Shown: positions 44,187 through 53,490, numbered from the stretch's first letter. The stretch: DNA of 64,000 nt from UBA8389 sp942493385 (GCA_942493385.1 OW818699.1:2356001-2420000), one strand, 5' to 3'. Notes: generated by a model from the sequence alone, not told the origin. A program made the numbers and translations.

Positions 44187-45914
44187 ATGGAAACGATGAA
44201 ATTCTCCGATATTTTAAAGCAAAACGCGTCGCTGCGGGCTGCTAACAAGGATATCAAACCCTACCGGATCAAGATCCTTTCCAACATTACCTGCAACCAG
44301 CTCAAGGAGGTTCTGTCGTATGTGCTTTACACCGAGCACATTAATCCTGTTATTTCATTAGGCAATTACGACAACATTGTTCAAGAGTCGTTCAATTGTG
44401 CCGGTGAGGACATGGTGGTGGTTCATTACGATTTGGTGAACATTCTGGACAAATACCCCACCTTTGTCGAATCCTTCAGTGAGCAAGAACTGAATGCGGT
44501 TCAAGAAACGATTCAGTCGGAAATCGATTTGATCTTGAGCAATACGGCTGGTGTTCCTTCGCTGGTGTTTCATTCGTTTTCGTCCAAAGGCATTCACACC
44601 AACGCCTTGCTTTCGCCCAAATGCAAGCAATTGGAGGTTTCGCTCAACGAGTATTTGGTGTCCAGACAAAATACGAACCTAAACGTATTGGATATCAACG
44701 ATTTGATTGCTGAAGTAGGTGTAAGGGCTTCTTTCGATTTCAAACTTTATTTTTTATCCAAAACGCTTTATACCATTGATTTTTGGAAAGCTTATTCGAT
44801 AAGTTTGCTCCCGTTGGTGCTCCGAAATTCGGGCAAGGCTAAGAAGTGCATCATCTTTGACTGCGACAATACGCTCTGGAAGGGCATTTTGGGTGAGGAT
44901 GGCGAAACGGGCATCGACCTATCGCCGCAGTCCAAAATCGGAAACATTTTCCATAAAGTGCAGCAATTAGCCGTCTGGCTGAGCGGCCAAGGCGTTCTGG
45001 TTGGCCTGTGCAGCAAGAACAATCCGGCCGATGTGGAACGCGTGCTAGAAAATCACGACGACATGGTGTTGAGAAAGGACGATATCGTCGTTTCTCGTGT
45101 AAATTGGGAGGACAAGGCCAGCAACCTGCGATCCATAGCCGCTGAACTCAATATTGGTTTGGACAGTTTGGTTTTTGTGGACGATTCGTCGTTCGAAATC
45201 AATCTGATACGGGAGCAGTTGCCTCAAGTTTATTGTTTGCAGGTTCCGGAGGCGATTCACGACTATCCGGGGGCATTGCTGAAGACCATCAGCCGGTATT
45301 TTTACTTGACCGGTTCCTCGGCCGATCTGGAAAAGAAGGATCAGTACAAAGTGCAGGCTTTGCGCAATGAAATGAAGGAAAAATTCAGCTCGATGGACGA
45401 TTATTTGGCATCCATTCAACTGGAAATCAAGGTGGCTGTGAATGATTTGGCCAGTATCGGGCGGATTTCAGAATTGACTCAGAAAACCAATCAGTTCAAC
45501 CTGACCACAAAGCGTTATACTGAAGCTCAAATTGAAGCCTTTATGAAAAACGACTCCACGACGGTGTTTTCCGTTTCGGTGCGTGACAAGTTTGGCGACA
45601 GTGGATTGACTGCGGTTTGTGTGGTGGAGTTTGACGGTGTTGCAATCGTGGATACGTTTTTGATGAGTTGCCGGGTGATGGGCAGGAACATCGAAAAAGC
45701 CATCATGGACGTGGTGATGCGCGAAGTTGCGGCTAGAGGTTGTGCCAAGGTCTTTGCAAAATACGTGAGGACCCAGAAGAACGAATCGATCCAGGAATTT
45801 TACGACGAACTGGGTTTCAAATGCATTCAGTCGGAAAACGATGCGAAGGTTTACGAATTGGAGACGCGTTCGTATGGGTATAATAATTTAAGTTACATTA
45901 AGATAATTAGTTAA
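44187..45914 (+). CDS. FkbH-like HAD-IIIC family protein
   Basis: A 575-residue protein. The N-terminal part (to about residue 200) probably has an SGNH-like fold. A HAD domain follows with motif I in IIFDCDNTLWKG near residue 225 and FVDDSSFEINLI near residue 330. The C-terminal region is GNAT-like. FkbH proteins take the glyceryl phosphate moiety of 1,3-bisphosphoglycerate and load it onto an acyl carrier protein as D-glyceryl-ACP. An ACP gene follows 2 bp downstream, matching that pairing. An in-frame ATG at 44196 is an alternative start. Confidence 0.85.
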   Translation: METMKFSDILKQNASLRAANKDIKPYRIKILSNITCNQLKEVLSYVLYTEHINPVISLGNYDNIVQESFNCAGEDMVVVHYDLVNILDKYPTFVESFSEQELNAVQETIQSEIDLILSNTAGVPSLVFHSFSSKGIHTNALLSPKCKQLEVSLNEYLVSRQNTNLNVLDINDLIAEVGVRASFDFKLYFLSKTLYTIDFWKAYSISLLPLVLRNSGKAKKCIIFDCDNTLWKGILGEDGETGIDLSPQSKIGNIFHKVQQLAVWLSGQGVLVGLCSKNNPADVERVLENHDDMVLRKDDIVVSRVNWEDKASNLRSIAAELNIGLDSLVFVDDSSFEINLIREQLPQVYCLQVPEAIHDYPGALLKTISRYFYLTGSSADLEKKDQYKVQALRNEMKEKFSSMDDYLASIQLEIKVAVNDLASIGRISELTQKTNQFNLTTKRYTEAQIEAFMKNDSTTVFSVSVRDKFGDSGLTAVCVVEFDGVAIVDTFLMSCRVMGRNIEKAIMDVVMREVAARGCAKVFAKYVRTQKNESIQEFYDELGFKCIQSENDAKVYELETRSYGYNNLSYIKIIS

Positions 45915-45916
45915 AT

Positions 45917-46153
45917 ATGAATGAATTAGATAGTAAAATTTTGGATGTGATGTCCTATGTTTTCGAGGTGCCGGTTTCGGAATTGAACGAAGAAAGCTCG
46001 CAAGACACCATAGAATCGTGGGATTCGGTAAAGCACTTGAACCTGATAGTGGCGCTGGAAGAAGAATTCGGCATTGAAATACCAATCGAAGAAGTTGGTC
46101 ACTTGATTTCATTCAAACTGATCCGATTGATTGTTGGGGAGTTGATGAATTGA
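45917..46153 (+). CDS. Acyl carrier protein (FkbH-associated)
   Basis: A 78-residue carrier protein with the attachment motif ESWDSVKHLNLIVALEEEF near residues 34-52; Ser in DSV carries phosphopantetheine. It lies 2 bp after the FkbH-like gene, so glyceryl or a related C3 unit is its likely cargo. It differs in sequence from the carrier at 39120, suggesting that the two serve different enzymes. Confidence 0.9.
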   Translation: MNELDSKILDVMSYVFEVPVSELNEESSQDTIESWDSVKHLNLIVALEEEFGIEIPIEEVGHLISFKLIRLIVGELMN

Positions 46154-46192
46154 TTCTGTGATTTTTTACGCTGATTTGATAGATCTTGTAGG

Positions 46193-46813
46193 ATGAAGGT
46201 AGAGCGATTTGTCAATGAATTGATGTCGTCGAATTGTTTTGTGGTTTCCATCCCGAATTCGTCACGGTGCATCGTCATTGATCCAGGCACCGAAAACTGC
46301 ACCGAGTTGATGAACTATCTGGATGCCAACGGTTTGACACCCGATTATCTGATTCTGACACACGAGCACACCGACCACACTTGGGGTTGCAACACGTTGA
46401 TAGACCGGTACGATGCCAAAGTGGTGTGTTCGGAAGCCTGCAAACTGGCGCTGCCAAAAGAGGGTCGGAATTACTTTTTGTTTTATTACGACGACTTGAA
46501 TTATACCTACGCCGTAAAGCGGGTGGACAACGTGCTGGAAGAATTGCAGTACGAACTCAGCTGGAACAGCCTGAATATTAAGTTTATAGCAACGCCTGGG
46601 CACAGCGACGGGTCGGTATGTCTGTCCATTGGTACTGCCTTGTTTACCGGCGATACCATCATGCAGTACAAGCCTTATGTTCATAAAAAGCGTGGGTCCA
46701 TGGAGCAGTACAAGGCCAGTGTGGAGTTGATTATGAGTTCGTTCGATGCGAAAGTGACCATGGTGTATCCGGGTCACGGAGAAACTTTTATTTTAAGTGA
46801 CTATGAATATTGA
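46193..46813 (+). CDS. Metallo-beta-lactamase-fold hydrolase (glyoxalase II-like)
   Basis: A 206-residue MBL-fold enzyme with the metal motif HEHTDH near residues 57-62, then TPGHSDGS, FTGDTIM and YPGHGET, giving a full set of ligands. In this setting next to an acyl carrier protein it could hydrolyse or transfer a thioester, as glyoxalase II-like proteins do. It overlaps the aminotransferase gene by 11 bp. Its substrate cannot be read from the sequence. Confidence 0.85.
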   Translation: MKVERFVNELMSSNCFVVSIPNSSRCIVIDPGTENCTELMNYLDANGLTPDYLILTHEHTDHTWGCNTLIDRYDAKVVCSEACKLALPKEGRNYFLFYYDDLNYTYAVKRVDNVLEELQYELSWNSLNIKFIATPGHSDGSVCLSIGTALFTGDTIMQYKPYVHKKRGSMEQYKASVELIMSSFDAKVTMVYPGHGETFILSDYEY

Positions 46814-47903
46814 ATTTTTGAGTCTTCAGAAAGTAACCGCCAAACATGGGGAGGAAATCCAAGAGGCTGTCCGTCGGGTAGTTGATTCCGGTTGGTACCT
46901 GCAAGGCAAAGAGAATGATCGGTTCGAGGCCAATTATGCCGCCTACATCGGCACCAAACATGCAGTTGGCTGTGCCAATGGCCTGGATGCTTTGATCTGG
47001 ATTTTCAGGGCGTACATGGAAATGGGCATCTTAAAACCCGGTGATGAGGTTTTGGTGCCTGCGCACACCTACATCGCTTCCATCCTTGCCCTAACGCACA
47101 ACAAGCTGGTTCCGGTATTGGTGGAACCCCGAATGGACAACCTGCAGATGGACGATTCCTTGATGGAAGCGTTGATCACTCCCAAAACCAAGGCCATTCT
47201 GTTGGTGCATCTTTACGGGCAGTGTTCCTATACCGAACGCATCGCCGAGCTGGCTAAAAAATACGGTTTAAAGCTGGTGGAGGACAATGCGCAGGCGCAC
47301 GGTTGCAAGTACCAGGGTGCAAGAACGGGTTCCCTGGCGGATGCGGCCGGACATAGTTTTTATCCGGGCAAGAATCTGGGCGCATTGGGTGATGGGGGAG
47401 CAGTAACCACCAACGATGAGGAACTGGCTTCCATCGTTCGTTCGTTGGCCAATTATGGTTCTTCCAAGAAGTATGTATTTGATTATCAGGGGATGAACAG
47501 TCGCTTGGACGAAATTCAGGCTGCTGTGCTGGACGTGAAACTCAAGCACCTGGATGTGGACAATGACTGGAGAAAACAAGTGGCCCGATATTATCTCGAA
47601 AATTGTAAAAACCCTGCTATTTCTTTGCCAAAAGTGACCGATTGGGAGGCAAATGTTTTTCATATTTTTCCGATTTTGACCAACCTAAGGGACGAATTGC
47701 AAAAGTTTTTATTGGAAAAAGGAATTCATTCGTTGATTCATTATCCGATACCACCGCACAAACAGGCTTGCTATCAGGAATTCAATGCAAAGAATTTACC
47801 GCTGACCGAACGAATTTCCGCAGAAGAACTCAGTTTGCCGATTAGTCCTGTCATCACAATGGACGAAGTTCGATACGTTGTGGATACCATCAACTCTTGG
47901 TAA
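46803..47903 (+). CDS. fdtB: DegT/DnrJ/EryC1-type sugar aminotransferase (FdtB/QdtB-like)
   Basis: A 366-residue fold-type I PLP enzyme. GCANGLDALIW near residue 60, VPAHTYIAS near residue 93, EDNAQAHGCKYQG near residue 160 and the PLP lysine in FYPGKNLGALGDGGA near residue 195 fit the FdtB/QdtB group, which aminates dTDP-3-keto-6-deoxyhexoses. The upstream ketoisomerases supply that substrate. ATG at 46803 is favoured over GTG at 46797. It closes the acyl-amino-sugar module. Confidence 0.87.
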   Translation: MNIEFLSLQKVTAKHGEEIQEAVRRVVDSGWYLQGKENDRFEANYAAYIGTKHAVGCANGLDALIWIFRAYMEMGILKPGDEVLVPAHTYIASILALTHNKLVPVLVEPRMDNLQMDDSLMEALITPKTKAILLVHLYGQCSYTERIAELAKKYGLKLVEDNAQAHGCKYQGARTGSLADAAGHSFYPGKNLGALGDGGAVTTNDEELASIVRSLANYGSSKKYVFDYQGMNSRLDEIQAAVLDVKLKHLDVDNDWRKQVARYYLENCKNPAISLPKVTDWEANVFHIFPILTNLRDELQKFLLEKGIHSLIHYPIPPHKQACYQEFNAKNLPLTERISAEELSLPISPVITMDEVRYVVDTINSW

Positions 47904-47927
47904 AACGCATTTGTTTTTATACATTTG
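47897..47927 (+). promoter_or_regulatory. Possible promoter of the deacetylase-like gene
   Basis: TTG at 47897-47899, a 20-bp spacer, and TACATTTG at 47920-47927 fit the phylum's -33/-7 pattern. Transcription would begin almost exactly at the ATG at 47934, so either the mRNA is leaderless or the match is fortuitous. The -33 part lies within the preceding gene. Confidence 0.4.
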
Positions 47928-47933
47928 AAGTCC

Positions 47934-49724
47934 ATGAAAAAGTTGTTGTCAGCTGTCATACTAGCCTTTATATTGGCCGTGTCTGCTCAGGCACAGGACT
48001 CGATGTATGTTTATCTGAAAACGATGAAACCTCGTAGTTTTTTGATCAATGACATTGACAGCATAACTATGCGCCAGCAAGCCTTTTCGTTCAAGACGCT
48101 GTTGATTCACCAAAAAGATTCGGCTTACGCTTTTGCAGAGGATAAAATCGACAGCATGGATTTCCATCCGTTTACCTTTGAGGACAAACGTGGATTTGTG
48201 GTGTTCCGAGTGGACGATTCACAATACTATACGGATATTACGGCCATGTCGAAGGTTTTCGACAAATACGGCTTCAAAATGGTCAATATTTTCAATATGA
48301 ACACCAGCTTTTCGTCCAATCTCTGGAAAGCGATGATCAATTACCAGAATAGGGGTCATGAAATTGGTGACCATACGCCGAATCACAACACAGCCTATAC
48401 GGATTTGGCCAACGACAAACAGGTTGTCCAATTTATGGGCTTGCCTGGGGTGGACAAGATTGTTGGCAAGCGTGTGTATTTTAGATGGACGTATCCTCCA
48501 TTCGACCAATGTGTGGTGCCGGGGAAAACCATTTCGGTGGTTGCCGGTTCAAGTACCATCAAGGGCGATTTCAGCAAGGTCAAGGCTCCCAGCGATATTA
48601 TCTACACCGCCGAATTTGGATGGGTGCATTTGATCAATAAGACGGACACCAGCGCAACAGCCATTGATGTACGAAATTATTGGTCGGCGGAGAAGTTGGT
48701 TTTCAAAGAAAGCGCCACTGAGCCGATGTACAAGGCGTACATTTACGATGTTTACTTGGGCGAGGAAGCAACGTATGCATTATTGCTGTCATCTAGGATT
48801 CTCTTTGATTTTTATGGTTTCAAGCGCCCCAAATTCTGGGGATTTGCAGGGAATTATCAAGCGCAGGTACAAGCGGAGACGATGTCCTTGGTAGGCCCCA
48901 AATTTGGTTATTTGGGCAGCATTTGTCCGAACAAGCAGCATCGCATGGTTGCCCTGAACTACAATCAAGAGGATACCTTGATTCGCTGGTCGCAAACCGG
49001 ATCGACTTTTTATGTGGAGAACCAGACGGCGTTGATGTCGCAACGGCACATTGCCAATATGATTGCCAAGCATCAGGTGGCCATTGACAATGGGCATTTC
49101 TGGTATAAGGATGCTACCATTTGCCCGCAATATGTGGGAACAAAAGAAGAAAAATTAGTGCAATACCTCGCTACGTTGGACAGTGTCCTCTCCTTTTGCC
49201 ATACGAATAATATCGCTGTTTTGTCGTATGAACGGGCACTTCAGATCATATTTGACCATCCGCAGGATTCCACCGTGAATATGATTCCTCCTTTGTACAA
49301 CGATTTGACAAATCAAGGTTTCCCAGACGGTTATACGCTCGACAAGGATACCAAGCTTGTAAAGAACGAAGGTGTGGAAGTCGATCGTTTTTATTCCCTG
49401 AAACGCAGCAACAACGGCAACCTCTTATTGATTGCTGCGACAGGTGGCATCAATTTGGGATCCAACAAATTCAGTTTCTGGGCCAAAGGGCTTGACGGTG
49501 CGACGATAACGGTTTCGGCCACGTATTATGTCCGTGCCGGTGGTTTTACCGAATCCAAAAAGGCAGTATTCAAGCTCAAAGGAGCTTCTTCTGAATTCGT
49601 TAAATACGAAGCCAATCTGGATATACCCAACAGTTACGACCATTCCGTGGACATTCGGATTGATGTCAGCAACAATGTGAACCACGAGGTGTCGGTTTCT
49701 GGCATGTATTTTGGTAAAAAATGA
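47934..49724 (+). CDS. Secreted polysaccharide deacetylase-like protein
   Basis: A 596-residue exported protein with a signal peptide ending near SAQAQ (residue 21). A NodB-type metal site is suggested by RVDDS near residue 94 and GHEIGDHTPNHN near residue 146 (Asp plus two His). From about residue 450 a beta-rich C-terminal region resembles a carbohydrate-binding domain. It may remove acetyl groups from the exported polymer or cell wall. The family is diverse, so the substrate is uncertain. The TTG at 47925 is an unlikely start. Confidence 0.72.
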   Translation: MKKLLSAVILAFILAVSAQAQDSMYVYLKTMKPRSFLINDIDSITMRQQAFSFKTLLIHQKDSAYAFAEDKIDSMDFHPFTFEDKRGFVVFRVDDSQYYTDITAMSKVFDKYGFKMVNIFNMNTSFSSNLWKAMINYQNRGHEIGDHTPNHNTAYTDLANDKQVVQFMGLPGVDKIVGKRVYFRWTYPPFDQCVVPGKTISVVAGSSTIKGDFSKVKAPSDIIYTAEFGWVHLINKTDTSATAIDVRNYWSAEKLVFKESATEPMYKAYIYDVYLGEEATYALLLSSRILFDFYGFKRPKFWGFAGNYQAQVQAETMSLVGPKFGYLGSICPNKQHRMVALNYNQEDTLIRWSQTGSTFYVENQTALMSQRHIANMIAKHQVAIDNGHFWYKDATICPQYVGTKEEKLVQYLATLDSVLSFCHTNNIAVLSYERALQIIFDHPQDSTVNMIPPLYNDLTNQGFPDGYTLDKDTKLVKNEGVEVDRFYSLKRSNNGNLLLIAATGGINLGSNKFSFWAKGLDGATITVSATYYVRAGGFTESKKAVFKLKGASSEFVKYEANLDIPNSYDHSVDIRIDVSNNVNHEVSVSGMYFGKK

Positions 49725-50962
49725 TAACAGTGAATCGTAAAATCTGGATCGTCAGTTTTTATACGACTTCTCCTCAGTACGATTCCCATCTTCGCCATCA
49801 GCGTTTTTTGCAGAACCTCACTGAAAAGGGCTACGATGTGACTATTGTGAACGGTAGTTACATGCATGCGAAAAACATCGACTTCATGGATGCGCCTGGA
49901 AACTACCAGGAGCGGACGTACGATGGGATGAAGTACATTCACATCAAGACGGTAAAATACAACAGCAATGGGCTGAAGCGTATGTTTGCCATTTTCCAGT
50001 TTGCATATCGGCTTTTGCGGTTGTGCAGTCGTTTTGAGCGACCGGATGTGATTATTCACAACGCACATGTGCCCTTCGATGTGCTGGTGTACCGGGTTGC
50101 CAAGAAGCTGAAAGCCAAATACATCTGTGAGGTTTGGGATTTGTGGCCTGAATCGTTTGTTTCGTTTGGTCTGGTGGGTAAAAACAATCTGTTGCTCAAG
50201 TGGGCGTATTCCATCGAGAAACGACTTTACCGAAAAGCCGATGGCCTAATTTTTACAATGGAGGGCGGTAAGGATTACTTACTAGAAAAGAAATGGGAGG
50301 ATGTTGTCGATTTGAAAAAGGTGACGTACATCAACAACGGAGTCGATCTGGCTGCTTTCGATGCCGACCGGGAGCGTTATCAATTGGATGATCCCGACCT
50401 GAAAGATCCTCAGATGATTCGGATTGTGTATCTGGGCTCCATCCGCAGAGCAAACGATTTGAAGGTACTGATGGATGCTGCCGCCTTGCTGAAAGAGCAT
50501 CAGAAAATTCGTTTTCTCATATATGGGGACGGAACGGAGCGATCCAACCTGGAATCGTATTGTGCTGCAAACGGAATTGACAATGTGGTGTTCAAGGAAA
50601 AGTGGATTTCGTTGGAACAAGTGCCCTACGTGCTTTCCTGTTCGTATGTCAATATGCTGAACTACAGGCAGAACGATATGCAGCGGTTTGGTAGCAGCTC
50701 GGGAAAATTGTTTCAATATTTGGCGAGTGGAAAGCCCATCTGTTCGAATCAGGTGATAAAATACGATCCGATTTTGGACCATCAGCTTGGCGTTGCCGCT
50801 ACCTACACTTCTGCAAAGGAATATGCGGACGCCATACTTTCGCTGGTACAAATGGAGGCTAAGGAATATGCTGCCATGGGGCTTCGTGCCCGTCAGGTTG
50901 CGGCGAACTACGATTACAAGGTTTTGACCGAACGGTTGGTTTCGGTCTTGGAAAAAGTCTAA
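49721..50962 (+). CDS. Glycosyltransferase family 4 (WbuB-like)
   Basis: A 413-residue GT-B enzyme. The N-terminal region (YTTSPQYDSHLRHQRFLQNL) and the central CEVWDLWPESFVSFG segment are typical of WbuB-type transferases of amino sugars. The donor domain includes IVYLGSIRRANDLKVL near residue 230 and KLFQYLASGKPICSN near residue 328. It overlaps the previous gene by 4 bp (ATGA). With PglC/D/E-like genes downstream, it may use a UDP-amino-deoxyhexose donor or acceptor. Confidence 0.87.
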   Translation: MITVNRKIWIVSFYTTSPQYDSHLRHQRFLQNLTEKGYDVTIVNGSYMHAKNIDFMDAPGNYQERTYDGMKYIHIKTVKYNSNGLKRMFAIFQFAYRLLRLCSRFERPDVIIHNAHVPFDVLVYRVAKKLKAKYICEVWDLWPESFVSFGLVGKNNLLLKWAYSIEKRLYRKADGLIFTMEGGKDYLLEKKWEDVVDLKKVTYINNGVDLAAFDADRERYQLDDPDLKDPQMIRIVYLGSIRRANDLKVLMDAAALLKEHQKIRFLIYGDGTERSNLESYCAANGIDNVVFKEKWISLEQVPYVLSCSYVNMLNYRQNDMQRFGSSSGKLFQYLASGKPICSNQVIKYDPILDHQLGVAATYTSAKEYADAILSLVQMEAKEYAAMGLRARQVAANYDYKVLTERLVSVLEKV

Positions 50963-50977
50963 CTTTTAAATGTTGAT

Positions 50978-51607
50978 ATGCACAATTTGTTGATTTTGGG
51001 TGCTGGCGGTTTCGGTCGGGACATCTATTTTTTGGCCAAAGAGGCTTCGGGTTATCAAACGGAGTACCTCATCAAGGGTTTTTTGGATGACAATCTGGAA
51101 AGCTTGAAAGGTCATGAGGGCATGCCGCCCATCATTGGTACCATTTCCGATTATCAACCACAACCGAACGATTTGTTTGTTTGTGCCATGGGTGACGTGG
51201 CTACGAAGAAGCGATGTGTGGAAATCGTCTTGAGCAAAGGTGGAAAGTTCACCACGTTGATACATCCGACAGCCAGTATTGCTCCGGATTCCAAAATCGG
51301 GGATGGTTGCATCATCATGCATCGGGCAACCATCGGTTCGGATGCGGTGATTGGGGCTTTTGTGCTGGTGCAGGTATCTTCCATTGTTGCGCACGATTGC
51401 AGGGTGGGAGACTTTTCACGCTTGGATTGCTTCACAGTCATGGTGGGTGGTACCATTATCCGCGAGGAGGTGACAGTACATACTTCGGCCATAATCAATC
51501 ATCAGGTGGTGGTTGGCAAAAATGCGCAGATTGGTGCGTGTTCACTGGTAATACGAAACGTGAAGGAGGGCAGCACCGTGTTTGGGAATCCTGCCAGGCC
51601 CATCTAG
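50978..51607 (+). CDS. PglD/NeuD-type sugar acetyltransferase
   Basis: A 209-residue protein with an N-terminal Rossmann-like part (LLILGAGGFGRDIYFLAKEA) and a C-terminal left-handed beta-helix from about residue 95 (KIGDGCIIMHRATIGSDAVIG). This layout is that of PglD/NeuD-type N- or O-acetyltransferases. The adjacent PglC- and PglE-like genes favour the PglD role: acetylating a UDP-4-amino-4,6-dideoxy-GlcNAc. It ends 2 bp before the transferase gene. Confidence 0.85.
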   Translation: MHNLLILGAGGFGRDIYFLAKEASGYQTEYLIKGFLDDNLESLKGHEGMPPIIGTISDYQPQPNDLFVCAMGDVATKKRCVEIVLSKGGKFTTLIHPTASIAPDSKIGDGCIIMHRATIGSDAVIGAFVLVQVSSIVAHDCRVGDFSRLDCFTVMVGGTIIREEVTVHTSAIINHQVVVGKNAQIGACSLVIRNVKEGSTVFGNPARPI

Positions 51608-51609
51608 CA

Positions 51610-52254
51610 ATGTACAAAGGGTTTTTCAAACGTTTTCTGGATTTTTGGGTGGCTTTGCTGAGTTTGCTCGTGGCAAGTCCTTTGTTGTTGCTCACCATGC
51701 TTGTTTTGATGCTTTCGAACAAGGGTTCCGGTGTTTTCTTTGTTCAGGATCGTCCTGGATTGAACGGCCGGCTGTTCAAATTGCTCAAGTTCAAAACCAT
51801 GTCGGACGAACGGGATGAATTTGGGAAGCTGTTGCCGGACAAGGATCGGTTCACGCGTGTCGGTAGCTTTATTCGTGCTAGCTCCATCGATGAATTGCCC
51901 CAGCTGGTCAATGTGATGCGTGGGGAGATGTCCCTGATAGGTCCGCGTCCGCTTATGCCGCATATGTTGCCGTTATATACTTCCGAACAGGCCAGACGCC
52001 ATGAAGTTAGGCCTGGGATAACTGGTTGGGCTCAGGTGCACGGTCGGAGCAAAATGAAGTTCAGCAAGAAATTCGAATTCGATGTCTATTACGTGGATCA
52101 TCTAAGTATTTGGCTGGATGTGCGGATTTTCATAAAAACAATTCGTAATGTTTTCTTAAGGGAAAATGTAGGGCGGGGTGCAGAAGAAATGAGTGAGGTG
52201 GACGATTTGGGCTTTGCTGAGCGGTTGGAGAAGATTTCCGACCAAAACAAGTAG
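51610..52254 (+). CDS. PglC-type initiating sugar transferase
   Basis: A 214-residue polyprenyl-phosphate sugar-1-phosphate transferase. It has an N-terminal membrane segment (about residues 12-35), then LLKFKTMSDERDEFG near residue 58, SSIDELPQLVNVMRGEMSL near residue 95 and IGPRPLMPHMLP near residue 115. It belongs to the PglC group that loads di-N-acetylbacillosamine phosphate on undecaprenyl phosphate. An upstream in-frame extension within the preceding gene is not real; ATG at 51610 is chosen. This is the third initiating transferase in the window. Confidence 0.88.
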   Translation: MYKGFFKRFLDFWVALLSLLVASPLLLLTMLVLMLSNKGSGVFFVQDRPGLNGRLFKLLKFKTMSDERDEFGKLLPDKDRFTRVGSFIRASSIDELPQLVNVMRGEMSLIGPRPLMPHMLPLYTSEQARRHEVRPGITGWAQVHGRSKMKFSKKFEFDVYYVDHLSIWLDVRIFIKTIRNVFLRENVGRGAEEMSEVDDLGFAERLEKISDQNK

Positions 52255-52293
52255 TAATTTATAAAGAGTACGATATTTTTTTATATTTTTAAG

Positions 52294-52301
52294 TATCTTT
52301 G
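52294..52301 (+). promoter_or_regulatory. Possible -7 promoter box before the PglE-like gene
   Basis: TATCTTTG fits TAnnTTTG and lies in a 102-bp AT-rich gap, 56 bp before the ATG at 52357. No good TTG box is seen 19-21 bp upstream, so the promoter is weakly supported. Confidence 0.35.
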
Positions 52302-52356
52302 GCGGTTGTAATCCTCCATGTACATTAGTTTTATTTGATTTACAATTCTACTATAA

Positions 52357-53490
52357 ATGAATAAAAGAATCTGGCTATCGCTTGCTCATATGGGTGGCCA
52401 CGAGCAAGACTTCATACAAAAAGCCTTCGACACCAATTGGATTGTGCCGCTTGGCCCCAATGTGGATGGTTTTGAAGAGGATTTGTCGGCTTATGTCGGT
52501 GAAAATCGACAGGTGGTGGTGTTGAATTCTGGGACTGCCGCATTGCATCTGGGTTTGATGATGTTGGGTGTCAAAGCCCACGACGAAGTGATTTGCCAAT
52601 CGTTCACCTTTGCCGCTTCTGCTTTTCCAATAGTATACTTGGGAGGAAAACCGGTGTTCGTGGACAGTGAGAGGGACACCTGGAACATGGATCCTGCTCT
52701 TTTGAAAGAAGCGATTCTGGATCGGTTCAAAAAAACCGGCAAGTATCCCAAAGCGGTAGTTGCCGTACATTTGTATGGGATGCCTGCCAAAATCAACGAA
52801 ATTGTCGAAGTAGCCTCTCAATACGGCATTCCGGTATTGGAAGATGCTGCCGAAGCCCTAGGTGCCACCTTGAATGGTCAGCAGTGCGGTACGTTTGGTC
52901 GTCTGGGCGTTTTGTCGTTCAACGGCAACAAGATCATTACGACTTCCGGGGGAGGTGCCCTGATTTGCCGTACCAAGGAAGAATCCATCAAGGCGATGTA
53001 CTATGCCACTCAAGCCAGGGAATCGGAGTTGCATTACCAGCACACGGAGATAGGCTATAACTACAGGATGAGCAACATCTGTGCAGGAATCGGACGTGGA
53101 CAGATGATGGTGCTCAACGAGCACATGGCTAGGCGCCGAGAAATATTTGCAATGTACAACAAGGGTTTGAGCGGTTTGAAGGGTCTCACCGTCAAGGATA
53201 AGCCTTCGGAAGAATTTCAGCCGAATTGTTGGTTGACCTGCATTTTGGTAAATCCGGAAGAAACTGGCTTTGATCGTGAAGATCTGCGTTTGAAACTGGA
53301 GGCGAACAACATCGAATCCAGACCGTTCTGGAAGCCCATGCATCTGCAGCCAGTATTTGAGTCCGCACCTTATTATGGAAATGGAATTTCAGGCCATTTG
53401 TTTGACGAAGGCTTGTGCCTGCCTTCTGGTTCGATGTTGACGAATGGAGAAATCGAAAAGGTGATCAATACCATAAAAACACTTTATTGA
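52357..53490 (+). CDS. PglE-type UDP-sugar aminotransferase (DegT/DnrJ family)
   Basis: A 377-residue fold-type I PLP enzyme. HEQDFIQKAFDTNWIVPLGP opens it, with LNSGTAALHLGL near residue 58 and the PLP lysine in SFNGNKIITTSGGGA near residue 192. These are PglE/LegC-type features of 4-aminotransferases acting on UDP-4-keto-6-deoxy-GlcNAc. With PglD- and PglC-like genes just before it and PglF-like genes at 56897 and 62426, a bacillosamine-type (QuiNAc4N) pathway is complete in the window. Confidence 0.87.
   Translation: MNKRIWLSLAHMGGHEQDFIQKAFDTNWIVPLGPNVDGFEEDLSAYVGENRQVVVLNSGTAALHLGLMMLGVKAHDEVICQSFTFAASAFPIVYLGGKPVFVDSERDTWNMDPALLKEAILDRFKKTGKYPKAVVAVHLYGMPAKINEIVEVASQYGIPVLEDAAEALGATLNGQQCGTFGRLGVLSFNGNKIITTSGGGALICRTKEESIKAMYYATQARESELHYQHTEIGYNYRMSNICAGIGRGQMMVLNEHMARRREIFAMYNKGLSGLKGLTVKDKPSEEFQPNCWLTCILVNPEETGFDREDLRLKLEANNIESRPFWKPMHLQPVFESAPYYGNGISGHLFDEGLCLPSGSMLTNGEIEKVINTIKTLY

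Noticed and set aside
51214..51609. N-terminal extension of the PglC-like gene into the acetyltransferase gene
   Set aside because: The extension is Gly/His/Cys-rich nonsense in the +1 frame of a clear beta-helix protein; ATG at 51610 begins the conserved transferase.
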